Assembly (NCBI GenBank): GCA_016788945.1
Contig: JAEUSA010000104.1
Coordinates: forward strand, 1-29,112
DNA length: 29,112 nt
Direction of reading: 5' to 3'
Source: Leptospiraceae bacterium
GTDB lineage: Bacteria; Spirochaetota; Leptospiria; Turneriellales; Turneriellaceae
In this document: positions 22,739 through 29,112 of the stretch, piece by piece
Numbering within the stretch: the stretch's first letter is position 1
Layout: each line of letters begins with the position of its first letter
Notes under the pieces: model-generated
What the model was told of the DNA's origin: nothing
The model's database searches: none
What the model saw: only the letters and a program-made list of their open reading frames with translations
Position numbers and translations under genes: made by a program

Positions 22739-24479
22739 GGCGGTAAAGTTTGTTTCCGATTTTGCGTAGAAAGTTCTGTTGTTTCGTTAACTGTCGCTTC
22801 AGCAGAGTATCTTTCTGTTCGGGCGACCGAAGGGCTTTAATGGCAAAACGACGACCGACGTAGCGCAAAAAAGGCAACGAGGCTTCAGACCTGCTGTCAT
22901 GATGTGCATTGGCGATGCGGCGTTGCAGTGAATCGAGACGCTTTCGATCTATTTGCATAAACCCGGCGCGCAGAAAATTTTCTAGAATTTGTGTGTTAAT
23001 CCCCGGCATGTCCGTGGTAAGTTCGGGTAAAATCTGTGCGCCGTTCAAGGGTAATCCGTCACGCGTGGCGTTGAAGATAGTTTGCGCAGTCTCGCGCAGC
23101 GGAGAAGTATTGCCGGTTTCGTGCAGTCGTTCAATAGCTGTCGTGAACCAATCACGATAGAGCGAGAGTACATAATCGGTGACAATCGGTTTGCCCGTCA
23201 CCGAGATTTCTCTCTTGGTATGCCGTCTGCGAATGACGCGTTCGTTAATATTCTCGAGTGGCTGCAAACGGTTAGTTGTCTTGCTGAGCCATTCGTCGGT
23301 GTGGTGCGTGCCAGGTGTGTGTATCTCGCGTCGCGTGTAGGCGAGGTCTTGGCCGATGAGTACGATGCGGTCAAATTCCATAAGACGCATCAGATCGAAT
23401 ATGGAAGTTGCGACCGAACCACCGGATTGCAGATCACCGGGTATGATGCCTGCTTGACCGGAAAAAAAATGTTCTTCTTCAAGGTAGTCGCAACCGGGGC
23501 TTACGACGCGCCGGCTTTCCGTTTTTCCCGAAGCGGAGATGCTATCGATGTATTGGGCCGTGAAAGAGATCGCCATTTCACCTTGCCAGTCGCGCGCAAC
23601 GCAGGGATTCGACACCGCATCGCAAACCAGAATCGGATAGTTGCCTTTCATGCCGCGCGGTAACAGGCCAAAGTGTTTCGCCGTGTGTGCCTGGCTATCG
23701 AGCGAAAAAACCAGATGCGGGCGAATGCCGGCACGGACGAGTACCCGGTAGGCAGAGTCGGCGCAGGCGATAAAATAATGTTCTGCGCAGGCGCGTATTT
23801 CACGCAATGAGTCTCTGAGCGATGGTCCGGTCGAAACGATCAGCGCACTGCCCCCGCGCCCGAGGCCGAAAAGGGATGATACCGGGCGGGCGGCATGCAT
23901 CAGCGGTAGCTTGCTGAGCGCATTGAATACCCAGCGCTCTTCAAATTCCAATCTCGTAAACAGGTCAGAAAAGCGTGAGGCCAATTTCTTCTTAAGGTCA
24001 GTGATCGTCCTCGTGTAGAAGTCTTTTTGCAGTGAGATGCTGCCCGCCACTTCGAACACACGGTATCCCGCAAAATGCTCGACATCGATATTTTCCACAA
24101 GTTCCGAAAGTGCTGTAAGGTTTTCAGGAACCATGACCGCGACGTGGGCAAAAACCTCCGGCCGCAGTTTTCGCAATGCCAAATACAGCTCGGTATCGGC
24201 CTCGAAGGCGACGATTAATCCCCCCCGGCCCTCTTTACTCTGCAGCTGCTCGACGAGCATTTCGAGCATCGGCAGGTGGGCGATGCCGGCAACGACTGCG
24301 AGCATACCGGGCCTCAGGCGAAACGAGCCGATGTGGCGTTCGGCCTCACGTACCGGGTCTCGCGCCGAAACGAGCGGAATTCCTTTTAGCTTTTCGGTGT
24401 CGGCGAAAATCGAAAACCGGCCTTCTTCATAGCCGAACCGGTACAGGGCATACTTTCCGTTAAGTTCGCCCGGGGCCAT
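22731..24479 (-). CDS. DUF115 / motility accessory factor (MAF)-like protein
   Basis: 582 residues from the ATG at 24477-24479. The open frame extends 110 codons upstream but there it is only antisense to smc, so it is trimmed. The central domain (about 205-430) has the DUF115/MptE-like pattern: SALIVSTGPSL (211-221), FIACADSAYRVLVRAGIRPHLVFSLDSQ, then GGSVATSIFDLMRLMEFDRIVLIGQDLAYT and GTHHTDEW. The family includes Maf proteins that attach nonulosonic acids to flagellins, and MptE pterin kinases. In a spirochaete with periplasmic flagella a glycosyltransferase role is plausible but unproved. The flanking N-terminal (1-200) and C-terminal regions match the usual large Maf architecture. The gene is divergent from smc and overlaps the RND gene. 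Confidence 0.82.
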   Translation of the reverse strand: MAPGELNGKYALYRFGYEEGRFSIFADTEKLKGIPLVSARDPVREAERHIGSFRLRPGMLAVVAGIAHLPMLEMLVEQLQSKEGRGGLIVAFEADTELYLALRKLRPEVFAHVAVMVPENLTALSELVENIDVEHFAGYRVFEVAGSISLQKDFYTRTITDLKKKLASRFSDLFTRLEFEERWVFNALSKLPLMHAARPVSSLFGLGRGGSALIVSTGPSLRDSLREIRACAEHYFIACADSAYRVLVRAGIRPHLVFSLDSQAHTAKHFGLLPRGMKGNYPILVCDAVSNPCVARDWQGEMAISFTAQYIDSISASGKTESRRVVSPGCDYLEEEHFFSGQAGIIPGDLQSGGSVATSIFDLMRLMEFDRIVLIGQDLAYTRREIHTPGTHHTDEWLSKTTNRLQPLENINERVIRRRHTKREISVTGKPIVTDYVLSLYRDWFTTAIERLHETGNTSPLRETAQTIFNATRDGLPLNGAQILPELTTDMPGINTQILENFLRAGFMQIDRKRLDSLQRRIANAHHDSRSEASLPFLRYVGRRFAIKALRSPEQKDTLLKRQLTKQQNFLRKIGNKLYRHA

Positions 24480-24494
24480 GTGGTGCTGCAAAAA

Positions 24495-24522
24495 TATTCG
24501 CCAACACTCGCGCAAGCGAATA
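24495..24522. promoter_or_regulatory. Inverted repeat in the smc / DUF115 divergent gap
   Basis: TATTCGC (24495-24501) and GCGAATA (24516-24522) are perfect reverse complements separated by 14 bases, in the 70-base region between the two divergent start codons. A regulator could bind here. Arms of seven bases could also arise by chance and no convincing promoter boxes surround it. Confidence 0.3.
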
Positions 24523-24549
24523 CATGCGGAAATTTTTCTGAAGTAAAAA

Positions 24550-27306
24550 ATGAGACTCAAAGAGTTAGAAATCCTCGGCTTTAAGTCATTTGCCGACAAA
24601 ATCAAGGTTTCGTTCAGCACGTCGGTGTCAGGCGTGGTGGGGCCGAACGGCTGCGGTAAGTCGAATATTCTCGACAGCATCAAATGGGTGCTCGGCGAAA
24701 AATCTGTTAAGACGATGCGCGGCGAAAAAATGGAAGACGTCATTTTCGCGGGTACGGCGACGCGCAAAGCAGCAAATTTCGCGCAGGTTTCACTGACATT
24801 CGACAACAATGTGCGTCAGTTGAAGATTGATACCGACGAAGTGAAGGTCGGTCGCCGCCTCTACCGCGACGGCCAGAGCCAATATTTTATCAACGATAGC
24901 CGTGTTGCGCTCAAGGAAATCGAAGATCTGTTTCGCGACACCGGCGTCGGTAAATCAAGCTATTCGTTCATGGAACAAGGGCGGATGGACCAGATTCTCT
25001 CGAGCAAACCCGAAGACAGGCGGCTCATCTTTGAAGAGGCGGCTGGCATATCGCGCTTCAAAGCTCAGCGCGAAGAAGCGGAAAAAAACCTTGAGAATAC
25101 CAAACTAAACCTGACTCGCGTGCAGGACATTCAGCGTGAACTCGATCGGGAGCTGAAAGTTAAAGAGGCGCAGGCGAAAAAAACCACGCAGTATAATACG
25201 CTGATGGCGAAGTATAAAGATCATGATCTGAAGATACGCTATCTGATGGTGAAAGATTCTAATGAGAAGCTTGAAGATCTGAAAGAGAAACTCAGCCGCC
25301 GCCATGCAGAAAAAGAAAAAATACAGCAGAAACTCATTCAAATGCAAGAGCGGCTTGCCGGGCTCGACGATGACGAACGCAACCTGAAAGAAGAACTACA
25401 CAAAAAAGACACGTCGAGCCAGATTGCCACGCAGAAAATCGAACAGCTTAACCAGGCAATCAACGAAAAAGAGATACAAAAAGGTGCATTGTCGACGCAA
25501 CTCGCGAGCCTCAAAGAACGGATACAACAGTTCGAGAAGCGCATCAAGGCCCTGAAATCAGAAGCCGCAGAACAAAATCAGTTCACTCTGAAGCTTGATC
25601 TCAAAGTGACTGATATCGAAAAAGAGATTGCACGCCTGCAGAAGCGCATCGACGAATGCGCGCACGAAGTTGTTACTGCCGACAACGAACTGGCGCGCAT
25701 AGAAGGCGAAAGAGCCGAAGCCAGCCGTAAACTCGACGAAGTTCGCGCGCGGCAAGAAGAAACAATTCGCGAGCTTCTCGATTCACTGAAAAACGAGAAA
25801 TCGCGTTGGGAAAAATCGGCTAAAAACCGCGAGCAGGCCTTTACGGAAATTGAACTCTATTGTAATGAAACCGAAGCGGCTTTGGCGGCGATTATCGCGG
25901 CCCCTGATGATCATCTGCCGCAGATGCGCAAAGATCTACAGCGGCTGAAAGATAGCCGTGTGTTGGGCAAAATCGCCGAAAAGGCGCATATCCTTGCCGA
26001 AATGAGCCGCGGCCTTTACGAGATTCTATTTGAAAAAGGTGGTGTGCATTCGCGCAAAGAAGAACTCGATGAAGAAATCGGCGCGCTCGAAAAACTGATC
26101 GACCATGCCGAGAAAGAAACAGCGCGTTTGAATAATAAGAAGTTGGCGCTGGCTGAAGAGGCAGCTCTCAAAAAGCAAGAGCGCGAAAAGCTTTTAGGCG
26201 ATATAAAATCCCTCAACGTCGAAATTAACAGTATAAAAGCCAAAGAAAAAGACCTCACGCAGCAGATTTCGCATGAAGAGAGCAATATGGGTTTTGTGCG
26301 CGCACAATTTACCGAGACAGACCGCTCCGTTGTGCAATTGACGCAAGAACAGAAGAACCTTACGCGTGAAGTGGAAAAGCTCAAAAGTAGCATCGAAAAA
26401 GAAGGCCAACGCATTGCCGGTATCGAACGTGATATTCAGAAAGTAGACGAGAAGCGCAAGGAGCTGGCCGACACCATGCGCCGCGAGAGCAGCAAAACCG
26501 ATGAAGTTTTTGCCGCAACCAACGAGCTTGAGGGGAAAATCGGTGCACTGAACGGCACCCGTGATTCCTTGCTGCAAAATATTTATAACGACTATGCGCT
26601 TACCTGGCAAGAACTCTCAGGCCAGTTTACATCGGGTAAGCTCGTGCTGTCCGATGAAAAAGAAAAGCTTACCGAATTGCAGCGCGAAATATCGGGTCTG
26701 GGCCAAATCAACCAGCTGGCGATCGAAGAACACCGCCATCTGAAAGAGATGTACGATCACCAACAGACTCAGGTAGATGATATACTCAAAGCGCAGGAAG
26801 ACATTCTCAAGGTAATGACCGAGATTCACAACAAGTCAGAGGCCCTGTTTCGTGAATCGTTCGAGCAGATTAATCACAATTTTGCCGAAATCTTCGGCAA
26901 GCTGTTTAACGGCGGGCAGGCCAAGCTCGACCTGCTCGACCCGGAAAACCCCCTCGCGAGCGGCATCGAAATTGAAGCAACCCCGCCCGGGAAAAAAACC
27001 AAATCCATGCGCCTGATGTCGGGCGGCGAAAAGGCAATGACGGCGATTGCGCTAATGTTTGCGATCTATATGGTGCGCTCATCGCCGTTCTGCGTGCTCG
27101 ACGAAATCGATGCGCCGCTCGATGAGCAGAATGTGGGCAGGTTCTTGACACTGCTCGACGAGTTTGCGAGAAACACGCAGTTTATTTTGATCACGCACAA
27201 TAAAAAGACCATGGGTAAGGCGCAGGTGCTTTATGGCGTCACGATGAACGAACCCGGTGTGAGTACGTTACTCAGTGTCGAACTGAGTAAAGCCGCTGTC
27301 GGCTAA
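24550..27306 (+). CDS. smc: Chromosome partition protein SMC, short form without recognisable hinge
   Basis: 918 residues against about 1,170-1,190 for typical bacterial SMC. The N-terminal head is canonical: Walker A GPNGCGKSN (31-39), MRGEKMEDVIFAGT, and GVGKSSYSFMEQGRMDQIL. Long coiled coils run 165-410 and 505-745. The C-terminal head has LMSGGEKA (ABC signature, about 822-829) and Walker B FCVLDEIDAPLDE (about 847-859). SMC dimers organise and segregate the chromosome with ScpA/ScpB. The middle (about 405-505) should hold the glycine-rich hinge that dimerises SMC, but is only some 100 mostly helical residues with no hinge motif. ScpA/ScpB are not in the window. The start follows directly from the conserved MRLKELEILGFKSFAD beginning. 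Confidence 0.93.
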   Translation: MRLKELEILGFKSFADKIKVSFSTSVSGVVGPNGCGKSNILDSIKWVLGEKSVKTMRGEKMEDVIFAGTATRKAANFAQVSLTFDNNVRQLKIDTDEVKVGRRLYRDGQSQYFINDSRVALKEIEDLFRDTGVGKSSYSFMEQGRMDQILSSKPEDRRLIFEEAAGISRFKAQREEAEKNLENTKLNLTRVQDIQRELDRELKVKEAQAKKTTQYNTLMAKYKDHDLKIRYLMVKDSNEKLEDLKEKLSRRHAEKEKIQQKLIQMQERLAGLDDDERNLKEELHKKDTSSQIATQKIEQLNQAINEKEIQKGALSTQLASLKERIQQFEKRIKALKSEAAEQNQFTLKLDLKVTDIEKEIARLQKRIDECAHEVVTADNELARIEGERAEASRKLDEVRARQEETIRELLDSLKNEKSRWEKSAKNREQAFTEIELYCNETEAALAAIIAAPDDHLPQMRKDLQRLKDSRVLGKIAEKAHILAEMSRGLYEILFEKGGVHSRKEELDEEIGALEKLIDHAEKETARLNNKKLALAEEAALKKQEREKLLGDIKSLNVEINSIKAKEKDLTQQISHEESNMGFVRAQFTETDRSVVQLTQEQKNLTREVEKLKSSIEKEGQRIAGIERDIQKVDEKRKELADTMRRESSKTDEVFAATNELEGKIGALNGTRDSLLQNIYNDYALTWQELSGQFTSGKLVLSDEKEKLTELQREISGLGQINQLAIEEHRHLKEMYDHQQTQVDDILKAQEDILKVMTEIHNKSEALFRESFEQINHNFAEIFGKLFNGGQAKLDLLDPENPLASGIEIEATPPGKKTKSMRLMSGGEKAMTAIALMFAIYMVRSSPFCVLDEIDAPLDEQNVGRFLTLLDEFARNTQFILITHNKKTMGKAQVLYGVTMNEPGVSTLLSVELSKAAVG

Positions 27307-27339
27307 CGGGTTACGGGAAACCGGCATTCACGAGCCGCC

Positions 27340-28251
27340 ATGAGATTGCAGAGCAAGCCAGAATGGATGCTGGTGCTCTGTACCGTAATCTGGGGTGGCA
27401 CGTTTCCCGCAGTCAAATACGCCCTAAAATTCTGTTCACCGTGGCTGATCGTGGCGCTGCGCTTTGCGTTTGCTGGCGTTTTGTTTGCGCTGTTTCTGCG
27501 CGGTGCCGGTCGATATTGGAACCGTCAGCTTCTGTTGCGGGGATTCATTCTTGGTGTATTCTTTTTCGCCGGTTTTGGATTACAGACCCTTGGCTTACAA
27601 TGGACGACGACCTCGCGTTCAGCATTCCTCACCGAATCTCTCGTGCTGTTTATTCCGCTGATTTCTTTTGCCATGAGTCGCAAGTTGCCTTCACTCTTTA
27701 CCGTTGCCGGGGCAATTCTGGTCATGGCAGGTCTCTACCTACTGACATCCCCCGCAGGTTTCATCCACTGGAACCGCGGTGATTGGCTGACGCTGGGGTG
27801 TGCATTGGCTTTCAGTCTATACATCATTGGCGTCGATCTGTGGAGCACGCCCGACACGCGCGGATTGCTTTCTGCGGTGCAGGCTTTTACCGTGGCGGTT
27901 TTGGCGATACCGATGACGTTAACTGAAGGCATCCGATGGCAGGCAGGCACGGGTCTCGGTCTGGCCATGGCTTACCTTGTTCTGCCGGGTACGCTCATTG
28001 TTGTGATGCTGCAGATGCGTTACCAGCCGCTGACAACACCTTCGCGCGCCGGCGTGGTTTTTGCGCTCGAGCCGGTGTTTGCGATGGTCTTTGCAGTGGC
28101 CTTTGCATTCGAAGAGTTCTCTCGCCGCGCCGCGGCGGGAGCTGCGACTGTGACGCTGGGGGTTATTCTTTCTGAAGTGGGACAGAACCTGGTGCGGGCG
28201 ATTGCAGCCATCGCTGCGCGCAAACGGCTACCCCCTGTTCGGGGGGGGTGA
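27340..28251 (+). CDS. EamA-type drug/metabolite transporter (DMT superfamily)
   Basis: 303 residues with ten hydrophobic segments in two five-helix halves, the standard EamA duplication. The first half starts with WMLVLCTVIWGGTFPAVKYAL and has LQTLGLQWTTTSRSAFLTE. The second half has WLTLGCALAFSLYIIGVDLW and the conserved RAGVVFALEPVFAMVFA. Such permeases export amino acids, nucleosides or other small molecules; the substrate is not evident. The C-terminus is encoded by a run of eight G residues (28241-28248) just before the TGA, next to a C-run, so slippage could change the tail. It starts 33 bases after smc and may be co-transcribed. Confidence 0.88.
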   Translation: MRLQSKPEWMLVLCTVIWGGTFPAVKYALKFCSPWLIVALRFAFAGVLFALFLRGAGRYWNRQLLLRGFILGVFFFAGFGLQTLGLQWTTTSRSAFLTESLVLFIPLISFAMSRKLPSLFTVAGAILVMAGLYLLTSPAGFIHWNRGDWLTLGCALAFSLYIIGVDLWSTPDTRGLLSAVQAFTVAVLAIPMTLTEGIRWQAGTGLGLAMAYLVLPGTLIVVMLQMRYQPLTTPSRAGVVFALEPVFAMVFAVAFAFEEFSRRAAAGAATVTLGVILSEVGQNLVRAIAAIAARKRLPPVRGG

Positions 28252-28320
28252 ATCATTGCTTACTGATTGACACACTACCGATAGAGAGATCGTCTTAACG
28301 GCAGGCGTATTCGGGTCACC

Positions 28321-29112
28321 ATGCAGAAATTATGTCGCATCTTTATTTTGTTTGCGGCGGCGATTTTCGCGGCCTGTAAAGATTATTCGACCACCGATCT
28401 GCTCAACCTCAAATTTCCCACCGGCGGCACGAAGGGGCTCAAGATCAGTTCTCCTTCGCCGATCACCGTCGGGCAACCGTTCACGATCACGGTGACCGCG
28501 ACCAATACAGCGATGCCGCAGGGCATTCAGCAAGACTACCAGAATAAGGTGAATGTCACACTGCAGGTAGGTGGCGGCAGCATTGCCAGCGTGACCGCCG
28601 GCGGATGGTATTTGGGAACGCAGAATTTCACCGTGGTATATAACAATGCTTCTCTGGCGCTCAACACCACAGAGGTGATTTTGCTGAGGGTTACAGACTC
28701 AACCGATGCTTCGTTCACAACGGTGAGCAATAACATCACCGTAACCTCGCAGGTGGTATTCAATCAATTCAAGGTTGTGGCTCCCGGTACCACGTTCAAA
28801 GGGCAGCCATTTAGCCTGACGATAACTGCGACAAATTCAGACAATACGACCAACACTGCTTACAATGGCACGGTTAACCTGAGTACATATCTCGTAGCGG
28901 GCACAATTACCCCCAACACTGCCACTGGGTTTGTGAATGGTGTGGCGACCGTTTCGGTCACGCTTGCCCAGTCTTACACGAATCTTCAGATCAAGGCCGT
29001 CGACAGCGTAGACAATGCGCTCACGGGCCTCTCGAACAATTTTCAGGTATATTTCGACAGCGTGGCTCTCGCTGCGTTCCCGCAGTCTGCCTCGAGCATC
29101 CGTATTATCTGG
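28321..29112 (+). CDS. Lipoprotein with Ig-like repeats (5' part; runs off the window)
   Basis: 264 codons are open from the ATG at 28321 to the window end. MQKLCRIFILFAAAIFAAC is a lipoprotein signal with lipid-accepting Cys19. Two repeats of about 100 residues follow (about 41-146 and 149-245). They align at GQPFTITVTATN/GQPFSLTITATN, YQNKVNVTL/YNGTVNLST and SNNITV/SNNFQV, which is an Ig-like beta-sandwich pattern. The visible end (VALAAFPQSASSIRIIW) resembles the first strands of a fibronectin type III domain. The protein is probably a large surface or periplasmic adhesin-like or structural lipoprotein, to be completed outside the window. Thr/Asn-rich composition agrees with an extracellular location. 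No strong promoter or ribosome site is seen. Confidence 0.8.
   Translation, partial: MQKLCRIFILFAAAIFAACKDYSTTDLLNLKFPTGGTKGLKISSPSPITVGQPFTITVTATNTAMPQGIQQDYQNKVNVTLQVGGGSIASVTAGGWYLGTQNFTVVYNNASLALNTTEVILLRVTDSTDASFTTVSNNITVTSQVVFNQFKVVAPGTTFKGQPFSLTITATNSDNTTNTAYNGTVNLSTYLVAGTITPNTATGFVNGVATVSVTLAQSYTNLQIKAVDSVDNALTGLSNNFQVYFDSVALAAFPQSASSIRIIW

Noticed and set aside
24480..24809. A 110-codon upstream extension of the DUF115 frame on the minus strand
   Set aside because: Most of it is antisense to the highly conserved N-terminal head of smc, and it has no family character; the ATG at 24479 is a better start.
28267..28272. TTGACA upstream of the Ig-like lipoprotein
   Set aside because: No acceptable -10 box occurs 15-19 bases downstream, so a promoter is not supported.

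Overview
The window looks like ordinary chromosome from a spirochaete of the Leptospirales, most likely a Turneriella- or Leptonema-like relative of Leptospira. This is an inference. The grounds are a GC content slightly above 50% by eye, several lipoproteins with relaxed spirochaete-type lipoboxes, HEAT-repeat exported proteins, a MAF/DUF115 motility-accessory-type protein, a futalosine-pathway menaquinone gene (mqnA) and a short SMC protein. No phage, transposon, CRISPR array, rRNA or integration site was seen. Coding density is very high and no gap without a gene exceeds 300 bases.

Layout, left to right. (1) 1-113 is the tail of a + strand gene. (2) 110-2860 (-) holds a PaaI-type hotdog thioesterase, a lipoprotein with a spermidine-synthase-like fold, and an MFS transporter whose start overlaps the stop of the synthase-like gene. 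(3) 2906-4490 (-) holds an SDR-type epimerase/dehydratase followed by a small lipoprotein. (4) 4620-6743 (+) is an S45 penicillin-acylase-type Ntn hydrolase, convergent with a family VIII esterase/class C beta-lactamase-like hydrolase (6774-8072, -). (5) 8204-12034 (+) is a run of PlsC-like acyltransferase, DUF4336 protein, MqnA, a HAMP-like membrane protein and an exported HEAT protein. (6) 12021-13939 (-) holds a rhomboid-like membrane protein, a YceI protein and an anchored protein of unknown function. (7) 14003-17257 (+) holds a PAP2 phosphatase, a HEAT lipoprotein and a C45 acyltransferase-type Ntn hydrolase with an extra helical C-terminus. (8) 17285-24479 (-) runs, in transcription order, DUF115/MAF protein, RND/MMPL exporter, TPR protein, outer-membrane-barrel-like protein, a second hotdog thioesterase, tRNA-Leu(CAA) and a CarF/PEDS1-type plasmanylethanolamine desaturase. 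(9) 24550-28251 (+) is smc and an EamA transporter. (10) 28321 to the right edge is the start of a large Ig-like-repeat lipoprotein, open at the window end.

The recurring theme is acyl and lipid chemistry at the envelope: two hotdog thioesterases, PlsC, PAP2, a plasmalogen-type desaturase, an RND/MMPL lipid-type exporter and three hydrolases of penicillin-acylase or beta-lactamase folds. The observations most worth following up are the smc gene without a recognisable hinge, the tRNA-Leu/desaturase transcript arrangement with a perfect 18-bp hairpin upstream, the palindromic operator-like site in front of the second thioesterase, the coupled MFS plus extracytoplasmic spermidine-synthase-like pair, and the DUF115-RND-TPR-barrel gene run.
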